Origin: Sideroxydans sp.
Lineage (GTDB): Bacteria > Pseudomonadota > Gammaproteobacteria > Burkholderiales > Gallionellaceae
Assembly: GCA_027310665.1 (NCBI GenBank)
Contig: DAIDAJ010000117.1
Coordinates: 1-40,031, forward strand
Direction of reading: 5' to 3'
Length of the DNA stretch: 40,031 bases
In this document: positions 16,320 to 24,217 of the stretch, piece by piece
Layout: the number at the start of each line of letters is the position of its first letter
Numbering within the stretch: position 1 is the first letter of the stretch
Notes under the pieces: model-generated
Database searches by the model: none
Seen by the model: the letters and a program-made list of their open reading frames with translations, nothing else
Told to the model about the DNA's origin: nothing
Position numbers and translations under genes: made by a program

Positions 16320-19300
16320 AGCTTACCGACTGGGTCCAGCTGCATAGGCGCTCCATCCTCTTTTTGCTGGCCATGCTGGCAGGCGGCGGGATATTGGCCG
16401 CATTCAATCTGCCGGTCTCGTTATTCCCCACCGTGGACTTTCCCAGAGTGGTTGTCGCACTGGATGCGGGGGACCGGCCCGCCGAACAAATGTTGCTGCA
16501 GGTCACCATCCCGGTGGAAGAAGCGATACGCCGGGTTCCCGGGGTCAGGAATGTCCGTTCCACCACCAGCCGGGGCACGGCGGACGTATCCATCAATTTC
16601 AACTGGGGTGCCGACATGGCAGCGGCCACCCTGCAAGTCAATGCGTCCATATCGCAGATCATGCCTACGCTTCCCGGCGGCACCCGGCTGGAGACACGGC
16701 GCATGGATCCGACCGTTTTTCCTATCATCGCCTACAGCCTGACATCGGATACGCTATCCCTTACCCAGTTGCGTGATCTCGCCCAGTACGAGATTCGTCC
16801 ATTGCTGTCATCCGTAGACGGCGTGGCGAGAGTCCAGGTGATGGGCGGCGCGCAGGAAGAATTCCAGGTGATGGTCGATCCTGCCCGGTTGCAAGCTTAT
16901 GGTTTGTCCATGGATGATGTTTCTCGTGCCCTGTCTGCTTCCAATGTCATAACTGCAATTGGCCGGCTGGAGGATCATTACAAGCTCTACCTCGCGATTG
17001 CCGATACCCGCCTCCTCGATGCAGAACAAATAAGCACGACAGTACTCAAGACCGGCAGCAACGGATTGGTGCACCTGAAAGACGTGGCCGACGTAAGGAG
17101 ATCTGTTCTACCCCAATGGGTAAAGGTCAATGCCGACGGTCACGACGCCGTGCTGTTCCAGATTTACCAGCAACCCGGTGCTAACAGCGTACAGATTGCG
17201 AAGGATATCAAGGCGCAACTTTTAACGTTGGAGAGCCGTCTGCCGGCAGGGGTCAAGATTGCCAATTGGTACGACCAGGGGGAATTGGTGGTGAATTCGG
17301 CCGCCAGCGTGCGCGATGCCATTCTTGTCGGCATCGCATTGGCGGCACTGGTCCTCTATGTATTCCTGCGAAACATCAAGGTCACGCTGATTGCGGTGCT
17401 GGTCGTGCCGACCGTGCTTGCCAGTACGGTGGTGTTGCTGCACGTTCTCGGCATGAGCTTCAACATCATGACGTTGGGCGGCATGGCAGCGGCAGTGGGG
17501 CTTATCATTGACGATGCCCTCGTGATGGTGGAACACATCATGCGCCGGCTGAGGGAGGGAACATTACCCTTCCATCAACGGGTGATGGATGCTGCCGTGG
17601 AGTTCCTGAGGCCGCTGGCAGGCTCCAGCGCTGCCACCCTGGTGATTTTCATACCATTGGCTTTCCTGAGTGGAGTGACCGGAGCTTTTTTCAAGGCGCT
17701 GTCCCTGACCATGGCGGCCAGCTTGTTCATTTCGTTTATCGTAACCTGGCTGGCCGTGCCCATCCTGGCCGATCACTGGCTTTCGGAAAAGGACGCACAC
17801 TCCCTGTCCGAGCGGGGCGAGCGGTTAACGATCCGCATACATGCCGCTTATGAGTCCTTGATGAAAAAACTTTTGTCTCGCCCATTGTGGTTGCTGGCAG
17901 GCATCCTGCCGTTGCTGTTGGCCGGCATGCTGGCCTACCAAGCAGTAGGCACCGGCTTCATGCCGTCCATGGACGAGGGCGGCTTCATTCTGGATTACCG
18001 TAGCCCGCCCGGCACCTCGCTGACTGAAACGGACAGACTGCTGCGCGAGGTGGAAGAAATCATCAAGTCCAATGCCAATGTCGACACCTATTCGCGGCGC
18101 ACCGGCACGCAACTGGGCGGGGGGCTTACCGAGGCGAACGAGGGAGACTTTTTTATCCGCCTCAAGCCGCTACCGCGTGCGCCGATCGATGATGTCATGG
18201 AGCAGATTCGTACGCGCGTGGAGAAGGAAGTGCCGGGTCTCAACATCGAGCTCGCACAATTGATGGAGGACATGATTGGCGATCTGACTGCCGTGCCTCA
18301 GCCCATCGAGGTGAAGATCTATTCTGACGATCAGGAAAAGCTGTCGACCCAGGCAAGGAAAGCAGCCGTGGCCATCGGACATATTCCGGGCGTGGTCGAT
18401 GTGCGGGACGGAATTAACCCGGCCGGAGATGCGCTGGAGATTCACGTGGATCGTGTCAGGGCTGCACTTGAAGGCGTTGATCCGGAAAGCGTGACGCGCA
18501 TGCTCGGCAGTCTTTTGGGCGGCAGCGTTACGACTGAAATCCAGAGCGGCCCGAAAATGATTGGTGTGCGCGTGTGGTCTCCCGCCGATTTGCGCAATAC
18601 CGACGGCAAGCTTTCCGGTCTGCTGATGCGCGCACCGGACGGTCACCTTTTCCCATTGAAGCGAGTCGCGGAAATCAAGCCTGTCTCTGGCCAGCCACAA
18701 ATCAACCGGGACAACCTGAAGCGCATGGTGGCCGTCACCGGGCGCATCAGTGGCCGGGATATGGGGTCGGTAATCCGGGATGTGAAGCAGGTCATGGATG
18801 CCCCTGGCATGTTGCCGTCCGGCATGTACTACAATCTTGGAGGGCTGTATCAGCAGCAGCAGAGCGCGTTCCACGGCTTGCTGGCAGTGCTGGCTGCTGC
18901 AGTGGCCCTGGTGTTCCTGTTGCTCCTGTTTCTGTATGAACGATTCCGTGTGGCGATCTCCGTGATGCTGATTCCCGTCATGTCGCTGTCGGCAGTCTTT
19001 GTCGCCTTGTGGGCTAGCGGCATTGAACTCAACATATCGGCCATGATGGGAATGACCATGATTGTGGGTATCGTGACCGAAGTCGCGATCTTCTATTTTT
19101 CGGAGTATCAGGTTCTGGCAGAAAATGTCCCGCACCGGGATGCCCTGATTCAGGCAGGCAAGAACCGCATGCGTCCCATTGCCATGACCACGCTGGCGAC
19201 CATCCTGACCCTGATGCCGCTGGCACTGGCAATCGGTCAGGGGTCGGCCATGCAACAACCGTTGGCAGTGGCCATCATTGCCGGACTGGTCGTGCAATTT

Positions 19301-19375
19301 CCACTGGTGTTGATCGTCATGCCGGTATTGTTCGACCTGATGCAAAAAATGAAACGGAACGGGATGCGACGTTAA
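16316..19375 (+). CDS. RND efflux permease
   Basis: 1019 aa with a TTG start overlapping the adaptor stop (TTGA). RND architecture: TM1 (ILFLLAMLAGGGILAAFNLP), first periplasmic loop, TM2-6 (about 333-490), TM7 (about 527), second loop, TM8-12 (860-1010). TM4 carries the proton-relay pair Asp399-Asp400 in GLIIDDALVMVEH, as in AcrB-type drug pumps. TM10, however, has Glu922 in IVGIVTEVAIFYF where AcrB-type pumps have Lys; heavy-metal pumps such as CusA/CzcA carry Glu there. The substrate class is therefore ambiguous. It is the last gene of the operon; its stop codon lies inside a PmrA-type box. Confidence 0.95.
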   Translation: MKLTDWVQLHRRSILFLLAMLAGGGILAAFNLPVSLFPTVDFPRVVVALDAGDRPAEQMLLQVTIPVEEAIRRVPGVRNVRSTTSRGTADVSINFNWGADMAAATLQVNASISQIMPTLPGGTRLETRRMDPTVFPIIAYSLTSDTLSLTQLRDLAQYEIRPLLSSVDGVARVQVMGGAQEEFQVMVDPARLQAYGLSMDDVSRALSASNVITAIGRLEDHYKLYLAIADTRLLDAEQISTTVLKTGSNGLVHLKDVADVRRSVLPQWVKVNADGHDAVLFQIYQQPGANSVQIAKDIKAQLLTLESRLPAGVKIANWYDQGELVVNSAASVRDAILVGIALAALVLYVFLRNIKVTLIAVLVVPTVLASTVVLLHVLGMSFNIMTLGGMAAAVGLIIDDALVMVEHIMRRLREGTLPFHQRVMDAAVEFLRPLAGSSAATLVIFIPLAFLSGVTGAFFKALSLTMAASLFISFIVTWLAVPILADHWLSEKDAHSLSERGERLTIRIHAAYESLMKKLLSRPLWLLAGILPLLLAGMLAYQAVGTGFMPSMDEGGFILDYRSPPGTSLTETDRLLREVEEIIKSNANVDTYSRRTGTQLGGGLTEANEGDFFIRLKPLPRAPIDDVMEQIRTRVEKEVPGLNIELAQLMEDMIGDLTAVPQPIEVKIYSDDQEKLSTQARKAAVAIGHIPGVVDVRDGINPAGDALEIHVDRVRAALEGVDPESVTRMLGSLLGGSVTTEIQSGPKMIGVRVWSPADLRNTDGKLSGLLMRAPDGHLFPLKRVAEIKPVSGQPQINRDNLKRMVAVTGRISGRDMGSVIRDVKQVMDAPGMLPSGMYYNLGGLYQQQQSAFHGLLAVLAAAVALVFLLLLFLYERFRVAISVMLIPVMSLSAVFVALWASGIELNISAMMGMTMIVGIVTEVAIFYFSEYQVLAENVPHRDALIQAGKNRMRPIAMTTLATILTLMPLALAIGQGSAMQQPLAVAIIAGLVVQFPLVLIVMPVLFDLMQKMKRNGMRR

Positions 19376-19387
19376 GTCGGCCTTAAG
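19371..19387 (+). promoter_or_regulatory. PmrA-type operator (GTTAAG-N5-CTTAAG) ahead of the PepSY-TCS2 operon
   Basis: GTTAAGTCGGCCTTAAG matches the PmrA/BasR box at 11 of 12 half-site positions with the correct 5-bp spacer. It overlaps the RND permease stop codon (TAA 19373-19375) and lies 65 bp before the PepSY start. Together with the exact box at 13790 it argues that the regulator encoded at 19777 controls its own operon and the adjacent pump. Confidence 0.55.
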
Positions 19388-19406
19388 TGTCGATGTCGCA
19401 TCCTTG

Positions 19407-19436
19407 TTCACATGGCGAACATTCTCGCCATGTGAA
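19407..19436 (+). promoter_or_regulatory. 12-bp perfect inverted repeat ending just before the PepSY ribosome-binding site
   Basis: TTCACATGGCGA and TCGCCATGTGAA are perfect complements around the 6-nt loop ACATTC. The ribosome-binding site AAGGAG begins four bases later at 19441. There is no T-run, so it is not an obvious intrinsic terminator. In an RNA starting near the PmrA-type box it would be a 5'-leader hairpin; it could also be a dyad operator or the RND operon's 3' end. Confidence 0.6.
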
Positions 19437-19452
19437 TATAAAGGAGATTGAA

Positions 19453-19761
19453 ATGAAGAAATTATTTGTAGCGGCGAGTGCAGTCTGTTTGTCTGCGTTT
19501 TTACTTTCAGCCCAGGCTTATACTGGCGAGGAACTAGCCAAGGATGCCAAAGTAAGTCTGAAGGATGCTCGTGCAATCGCACTCAAGGCATTCCCCGGGA
19601 AGATCACCGATGAGGAACTGGAGAAAGAGAAAGGCGGCAGCGGTTTGCGCTATTCATTCGACATCAAAGGCGGCAAGTCGACCAAAACCCAGGAAGTGGG
19701 CGTGGATGCGGTGACTGGCAAGGTATTGGAAAATGCGCCTGAAGGTGCGAATCCCGACTGA
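19453..19761 (+). CDS. Small secreted PepSY-domain protein
   Basis: 102 aa. The ATG at 19453 is preceded by a strong AAGGAG and begins a clean signal peptide (MKKLFVAASAVCLSAFLLSA), so upstream in-frame codons are not used. The mature part is one PepSY domain: KVSLKDARAIALKAFPGKITDEELEKEKG, then RYSFDIKGGK, then EVGVDAVTGKVLENAPEG. Small periplasmic PepSY proteins are often encoded beside sensor kinases and are thought to modulate the sensor or bind a ligand or metal; that is inference here. The response regulator follows 15 bp downstream. Confidence 0.9.
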   Translation: MKKLFVAASAVCLSAFLLSAQAYTGEELAKDAKVSLKDARAIALKAFPGKITDEELEKEKGGSGLRYSFDIKGGKSTKTQEVGVDAVTGKVLENAPEGANPD

Positions 19762-19776
19762 CGGAGAAATATCATC

Positions 19777-20451
19777 ATGCGGCTTTTGGTGGTGGAAGAC
19801 GACCCGATGATCGGGGACAGCATGCAGCGCGGACTCAGAAACTCCGGCCTTGCCGTTGACTGGGTACGCGATGGAAAAGATGCCGAATTGGCCCTGGGAA
19901 ATGGGGTGTATGACTTGATGATCCTCGATCTTGGGCTCCCCCGCAAAGGGGGGCTGGAGCTGCTCAGCCAGTTGCGGGGACAGGGAAACGATCTGCCCGT
20001 GCTGATCGTCACTGCCCGCGATGCGGTCGAAGATAAAGTGGCGGGACTGAACAGCGGGGCCGACGATTATCTGGTCAAGCCTTTCGATTTCACCGAGCTT
20101 AATGCGCGAGTGAATGCAATCATGCGCCGCCGCAGCGGCAGCGGGAACCCGGTAATGAGTTACGGTCCGTTAACATTGGATCCCGTTGCGCACCAGGTCA
20201 CCTTGCGCGGCGCGCCGGTCGGGCTGTCGGCCCGGGAATTCTCCCTGCTGCGTGCGCTCATGGCCGTGCCCGGAGCGGTACTGTCCCGCGCAGAATTGGA
20301 AGAAGCGCTATACGGTTGGGACGAAGAGGTCGGAAGCAATGCGGTGGAGGTACACATCCACAACTTGCGCAACAAACTCGGCAGTCATGCCATTCTTAAC
20401 GTACGCGGTGCCGGTTACCGGGTGTCGATGCTAAATGATGTCGATTCGTAA
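19777..20451 (+). CDS. OmpR/PmrA-family response regulator (TCS2)
   Basis: 224 aa. The receiver domain begins at residue 1 (MRLLVVEDDPMIGDSMQRGL), with phospho-acceptor Asp51 in MILDLGLPRKGG, Thr in LIVTARDAVED and Lys in DDYLVKPFDFTE. The C-terminal winged helix has LSAREFSLLRALMAVPGAVL and VGSNAVEVHIHNLRNKLG, the QseB/PmrA subgroup pattern. It is the best candidate to bind the CTTAAG-type boxes at 13790 and 19371. Its end overlaps the kinase start by 17 bp. It is closely similar to the regulator at 4059 throughout (for example EDDPMIG, DWxRDG, ADDYLVKPF). Confidence 0.95.
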   Translation: MRLLVVEDDPMIGDSMQRGLRNSGLAVDWVRDGKDAELALGNGVYDLMILDLGLPRKGGLELLSQLRGQGNDLPVLIVTARDAVEDKVAGLNSGADDYLVKPFDFTELNARVNAIMRRRSGSGNPVMSYGPLTLDPVAHQVTLRGAPVGLSAREFSLLRALMAVPGAVLSRAELEEALYGWDEEVGSNAVEVHIHNLRNKLGSHAILNVRGAGYRVSMLNDVDS

Positions 20452-21754
20452 AAATTTGCTGATCTGGCTGCTGACGGGATTGCTCGTTGCCGGACTGGGT
20501 ACGGGGATTGCCACTTACATCAAGACACAGGAAGAAGTGGGCGAAATGCTCGATTACGAGTTGCGGCAGATTGCCTATTCCATGCAACATTCCACCAGTT
20601 TTATGCCGGGGCAGATGGACAACATCGGCGGTTCAAGCAGCGATGACAACGATTTCGTGGTTCAGGTGTGGAACGAGAACGGCGAACAGCTCTATTCCTC
20701 GCAGCCTTCAATCAAATTGCCCAAGGCGTCTGCGCCGGGATTTTCAAACCTCAGGAATTCCGAGGGCGGCTGGCGCGCGTTCAGCGTGATCTCCGGCGAT
20801 CGCTTCGTACAGGCCGCGCTGCCCGATGACGCCCGCTGGGAAACCGCCGCAAGCATGGCCTTGCGTATGCTTGCACCGCTTGCCGTACTGGTTCCGGCCC
20901 TGGCGCTCCTGGCCTGGATTGCAGTACGACGAAGCCTTGCCCCCATGGCGCGAGTGACTGCGGAAGTGGAGCGGCGCGACGCATACTCAATGGCCCCGCT
21001 GGATATCCATGCGGTTCCTGAAGAAATCCGCCCTCTGCTGATGGCGCTTAACAGGCTGTTGCATCGTCTGGATGGATCCATGGAGACACAGCGCCGCTTC
21101 GTGGCTGATGCCGCACATGAACTGCGTACGCCGTTGACCGCCTTGTCGCTGCAGGCGCAGTTGGTGGAGCAGGCGCAGGACTCCGGGGAACGTAACGAGG
21201 CAATCAGGGATTTGCGTCTGGGCATTACCCGTGCATCACATTTGGTGAGCCAGTTGCTGACCCTCGCACGTCAGGAGCCGGATGCACAACGCCCGTTTGT
21301 GCAACTTGATCTGGCGGCATTGGTCCGCCAAGTGATTGGGGAATTTGCCCCGTTGGCTGATTTGAAGAAGATCGATCTTGGCGTTGATGCCAGTCAATCC
21401 GAGTTCATGAACGGGGATAAAGAATCTTTAAAGATATTGGTTGGAAACCTGGTGGACAATGCCATTCGTTACACCCCGGAAGGTGGAAAGATTGACGTGA
21501 CACTGGGCAATGGCAGCAGCGGTTTGGTTCTCAGCGTAAAAGATTCCGGCCCTGGCATTCCGATCGGGGATAGGGAACGAATCTTCGAACGGTTCTTCCG
21601 GGTTGCAGGCAATGAGGTTCAAGGTAGCGGCCTCGGTCTTGCAATCGTCAAACAAATTGCTCAACGCCATGGTGCCACTGTCGAAGTAAGCAATGGAGAG
21701 AACGAAGCAGGTGCAATATTCAGTGTTAAATTTCGGCCATCTGTTGCGGGTTAG
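20435..21754 (+). CDS. QseC/PmrB-type sensor histidine kinase (TCS2)
   Basis: 439 aa inner-membrane kinase. TM1 is at residues 8-28 and TM2 at about 143-167. The periplasmic 2CSK_N-like region (LDYELRQIAYSMQHS, DDNDFVVQVWNENGEQLYSS) contains a run of acidic residues (SSSDDNDF) that could contact cations. HAMP-like linker, then DAAHELRTPLTALSLQ with His228, NLVDNAIRYTPEGG, DSGPGIPIG, ERFFRVAG and GSGLGLAIVKQ; all boxes are intact. It is coupled to its regulator by a 17-bp overlap. The ligand is unknown; periplasmic PepSY protein and cytochrome b561 as neighbours suggest an envelope redox or metal cue (inference). Confidence 0.95.
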   Translation: MMSIRKNLLIWLLTGLLVAGLGTGIATYIKTQEEVGEMLDYELRQIAYSMQHSTSFMPGQMDNIGGSSSDDNDFVVQVWNENGEQLYSSQPSIKLPKASAPGFSNLRNSEGGWRAFSVISGDRFVQAALPDDARWETAASMALRMLAPLAVLVPALALLAWIAVRRSLAPMARVTAEVERRDAYSMAPLDIHAVPEEIRPLLMALNRLLHRLDGSMETQRRFVADAAHELRTPLTALSLQAQLVEQAQDSGERNEAIRDLRLGITRASHLVSQLLTLARQEPDAQRPFVQLDLAALVRQVIGEFAPLADLKKIDLGVDASQSEFMNGDKESLKILVGNLVDNAIRYTPEGGKIDVTLGNGSSGLVLSVKDSGPGIPIGDRERIFERFFRVAGNEVQGSGLGLAIVKQIAQRHGATVEVSNGENEAGAIFSVKFRPSVAG

Positions 21755-21810
21755 CTATTCAAGCTTTACCGCCATCACTTTATAGATAGAACAAGGAACC
21801 TGAACGAAAT

Positions 21811-21823
21811 CTGAAAATTTCAG
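21811..21823. promoter_or_regulatory. Short palindrome between the TCS2 kinase and cytochrome b561 genes
   Basis: CTGAAAATTTCAG is a 13-bp perfect palindrome about 70 bp ahead of the cytochrome b561 start, in an AT-rich spacer (21755-21890) that could hold a separate promoter. It may be an operator; no known binding-site family is clearly matched. Confidence 0.3.
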
Positions 21824-21890
21824 CAAGTCGGTAGAAATGATTGCTTGCGGAATGTTGCAAAAATTCGGTTTTGACCTAATAGGAGCAGTA

Positions 21891-22442
21891 ATGGCAATTC
21901 AATGGAAGAACACAACTTTAAAATACGGATGGCTGTCGATCTCGCTGCACTGGATCATGCTGCTGCTGATCGTTGCGACGTATACCGCGATGGACATCAA
22001 ATCGATTTTTCCCAAAGGAAGTTCAGGGCGTGAGGCGTTAGCGATCTGGCACTATACGTTTGGCCTGTCAGTATTTTGTCTAGTCTGGTTGCGCTTGCCG
22101 GCGCGTCAGGCGGGAGACACGCCAGTCATCGAACCGGCAATGCCTGCCCTGCAGGCTCAATTGGCGAAGGCAGTTCATTTTGCGCTGTATGCCCTGATGA
22201 TAGGCTTGCCTTTGCTGGGCTGGCTGACGCTCAGTGCCAGAGGGAAGCCGGTGCCGTTTTTCGGTTTGGAATTGCCGGCACTGATCGGCAAGAGCCAGGA
22301 GGCGGCGAAGTGGTTCAAGGAAATTCACGAGTCGCTTGCGACAGCGGGCTACTTTCTGATTGGCCTGCATGTGGCCGCTGCGCTTTATCACCAATTCGTG
22401 AAACGCGACAACACCCTGAAGCTGATGTTGCCCGGCCGTTGA
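21891..22442 (+). CDS. Cytochrome b561 family protein
   Basis: 183 aa, four transmembrane helices, bacterial cytochrome b561 (PF01292 type). These inner-membrane dihaem proteins pass electrons between the quinone pool and a periplasmic acceptor. Candidate haem ligands are His20 (SISLHW), His54 (AIWHYTFG), His146 (EIHESLA) and His160 (GLHVAAALYH), the usual spacing. I start it at ATG 21891, behind AGGAGCAGTA, since homologues begin just before TM1; an upstream in-frame ATG at 21837 adds an unlikely extension. It follows the TCS2 kinase by about 135 bp on the same strand and may belong to that regulon. Confidence 0.92.
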   Translation: MAIQWKNTTLKYGWLSISLHWIMLLLIVATYTAMDIKSIFPKGSSGREALAIWHYTFGLSVFCLVWLRLPARQAGDTPVIEPAMPALQAQLAKAVHFALYALMIGLPLLGWLTLSARGKPVPFFGLELPALIGKSQEAAKWFKEIHESLATAGYFLIGLHVAAALYHQFVKRDNTLKLMLPGR

Positions 22443-22499
22443 ACGGAATGGCTGTGACGGGCAGCAATTGAGGTTTCTGTAATTGACAGCGTTACACAA

Positions 22500-22650
22500 A
22501 ACCTCCCACCTCGTCATTCCGGCGTAGGCCGGAATCCAGCCCGTCAAATAATACCGCGCAGCGGACAAAACATATTGTAGGTCTCGTCCCACTGCGTGGG
22601 GTTATGTTAACTGCCTGGATTCCGGCCTACGCCGGAATGACGGAGGTTCG
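22500..22650. repeat. Long perfect inverted repeat, MITE-like, between convergent genes
   Basis: A 28-bp arm at 22512-22539 (beginning CGTCATTCCGGCGTAGGC) is repeated as an exact reverse complement at 22615-22642. AACCTCC before it and GGAGGTT after it extend the symmetry. Each arm is itself nearly palindromic (ATTCCGGC...GCCGGAAT). The 75-bp centre has two small GC hairpins and no ORF. This fills the gap between the convergent cytochrome b561 and sthA genes and could terminate both. It looks like a short non-autonomous mobile repeat; I see no other copy in the window. Confidence 0.8.
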
Positions 22651-22679
22651 CAAAATTTGCGCAATGAACTATTGAAAGG

Positions 22680-24074
22680 TCAACAGGTGATCTTCTGCTG
22701 CTCCAGTTGATGCGTGCAGTCCAGCGCGGCGAGCTTGTAGCATTCCGCCAGCGTCGGGTAATTGAAGACGTTGCTGATCAGGTCGCGCACCGTGCCGTGC
22801 AGGTTCATCACCAGCTGGCCGATGTGGACAAGTTCGCTGGCCTGTTCGCCGACGATGTGCACGCCGAGCAATTTTTCATTGCGAGTATCCACGATCAGTT
22901 TCAGCATGCCCTGCGCATCGCCGATGATCTGGCCGCGTGCGCTGTCCTTGAAATAGGCGCGTCCGACGACACAGGGAATGTTCTCCTGGTGGACTTCCTT
23001 CTCGGTCTTGCCGACGTAGGAGATCTCGGGGATGGTATAGACCGCCATCGGCAGGTTGTCCGCCGTGACATATTCGGCGCCGCCCAGGGCATGCAGCACC
23101 GCGGCGCGTCCCTGTTCCATTCCGGTGGAGGCGAGGGCGGGACGTCCGATCAGGTCGCCCACGGCATAGATGTGCGGCACGCTGGTCTGGAAATGCCGGT
23201 CGACCCCGATCCAGCCGTCCTGCACGCTGACGCCCGCCGCAGCCAGGTTCAGGCCGCCGCTGTTGGGTTCCCTGCCCTGCGCATAGAGCACGGCATCAGC
23301 GCGGATCTGCTTGCCGCTTTCCAGTACGGTGACGGTCCCGTTCCCTTCATGGCGGATCTCCGCAACGCGTTCCCGCATGTGGAAGGTGACGCCCATGCCG
23401 AGGAAGCTGTCGGCCAGCACGCCGACGACATCCTCGCTCAAGTATTCCAGCAATTGCACGTGGCTGTCCACCACGCAGACTTGCACGCCCAGGGCGGCAA
23501 AGATCGATACGAATTCACAGGCGATGACGCCCCCGCCAACCACCAGCAGGCTGTCCGGCAGGTGGCGAAGGTTCAGGATCGAGGTCGAATCCAGCACCGT
23601 CTTTTTGTCGAAGGGAACGTTGGCAGGCCGGCGCGGCCTGGAACCGCAGGCAAGAATGACGTTGTCCGCGGAGATGCGGCGGGTGTTGCCTCCGGCATCG
23701 GCGACCTGCACCGTGTGCGCGTCGACGAACGACGCTTCGCCGGGGATCAATGCCACGCCGTGGCGCAACAGGCGCTGCAGGATCACCGACTCCTGCTGTG
23801 CGATCACGGCTTCTTTGCGGCGCACCGCGTCCGCCAGCAAGCCGTGGCGGCTGCGGCCGTCGGGCGCGAGCGCCTGGCGCATGCCGCCGGAGCGCGAAAG
23901 CAGGTACGACACTTCGCGCATCGCCTTGCTGGGTATGGTGCCGGTCTGCAGTCCGGCACCGCCGATCTTGGGTTTGCGTTCGACGATCGCGGCACGCTTG
24001 CCCATGCGCGCTGCCTGCCAGGCCGCATGTTGGCCGGCGGGGCCGGAACCGATGATGAGTACGTCGTAGTCCAT
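22680..24074 (-). CDS. sthA: Soluble pyridine nucleotide transhydrogenase (Si-specific)
   Basis: 464 aa, close to the usual SthA length. FAD-binding Rossmann motif IIGSGPAGQHAAWQAARMG (residues 7-25), second nucleotide-binding motif VVGGGVIACEFVSIFAALGV, second FAD motif IYAVGDLIGRPALAST, and the C-terminal dimerisation domain with GEQASELVHIGQLVMNLHGT. The fold is that of disulfide reductases, but the CxxxxC redox pair is absent (IGGAGLQTGTIPSKAM), matching transhydrogenases rather than lipoamide dehydrogenase. It interconverts NADH/NADPH in the cytoplasm. Its start lies 133 bp downstream of the metG stop on the same strand, separated from it by REP copy 2. Confidence 0.9.
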   Translation of the reverse strand: MDYDVLIIGSGPAGQHAAWQAARMGKRAAIVERKPKIGGAGLQTGTIPSKAMREVSYLLSRSGGMRQALAPDGRSRHGLLADAVRRKEAVIAQQESVILQRLLRHGVALIPGEASFVDAHTVQVADAGGNTRRISADNVILACGSRPRRPANVPFDKKTVLDSTSILNLRHLPDSLLVVGGGVIACEFVSIFAALGVQVCVVDSHVQLLEYLSEDVVGVLADSFLGMGVTFHMRERVAEIRHEGNGTVTVLESGKQIRADAVLYAQGREPNSGGLNLAAAGVSVQDGWIGVDRHFQTSVPHIYAVGDLIGRPALASTGMEQGRAAVLHALGGAEYVTADNLPMAVYTIPEISYVGKTEKEVHQENIPCVVGRAYFKDSARGQIIGDAQGMLKLIVDTRNEKLLGVHIVGEQASELVHIGQLVMNLHGTVRDLISNVFNYPTLAECYKLAALDCTHQLEQQKITC

Positions 24075-24094
24075 GTGGGTTGTCCGCTATGAAA

Positions 24095-24217
24095 GTATCA
24101 ATCCGTTCGCCCTGAGCCTGTCGAAGGGTGGACTCTCCGGTTACTGCCTGCGCCGTTTCCGTTCATGGTTCGACAGGCTCACCACGAACGGAGTTTTTTT
24201 GCCGAATTATTTGATAC
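24095..24217. repeat. REP-like palindrome, copy 2, between metG and sthA
   Basis: The core arms begin CCGTTCGCCCTGAGCCTGTC (24103) and end GACAGGCTCACCACGAACGG (to 24191). A CTTGTC-to-CCTGTC change in one arm is matched in the other, so pairing is kept. Outer arms GTATCAA (24095-24101) and TTGATAC (24211-24217) also pair, though unevenly spaced, and the right one overlaps the metG 3' end. A T7 run at 24194-24200 follows the right arm on the plus strand. Confidence 0.85.

Noticed and set aside
18170-19582. 470-aa minus-strand ORF opposite the RND permease end
   Set aside because: Extremely His/Gln-rich, typical of the complement of membrane-protein codons; no ribosome-binding site.
22680-24074. 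Flavoprotein considered as mercuric reductase or lipoamide dehydrogenase
   Set aside because: The redox-active CxxxxC pair is missing (GAGLQTGTIPSK), while the C-terminal pattern fits SthA.
22707-24092. 461-aa plus-strand ORF opposite sthA
   Set aside because: Antisense to an intact flavoprotein gene and no domain recognised.
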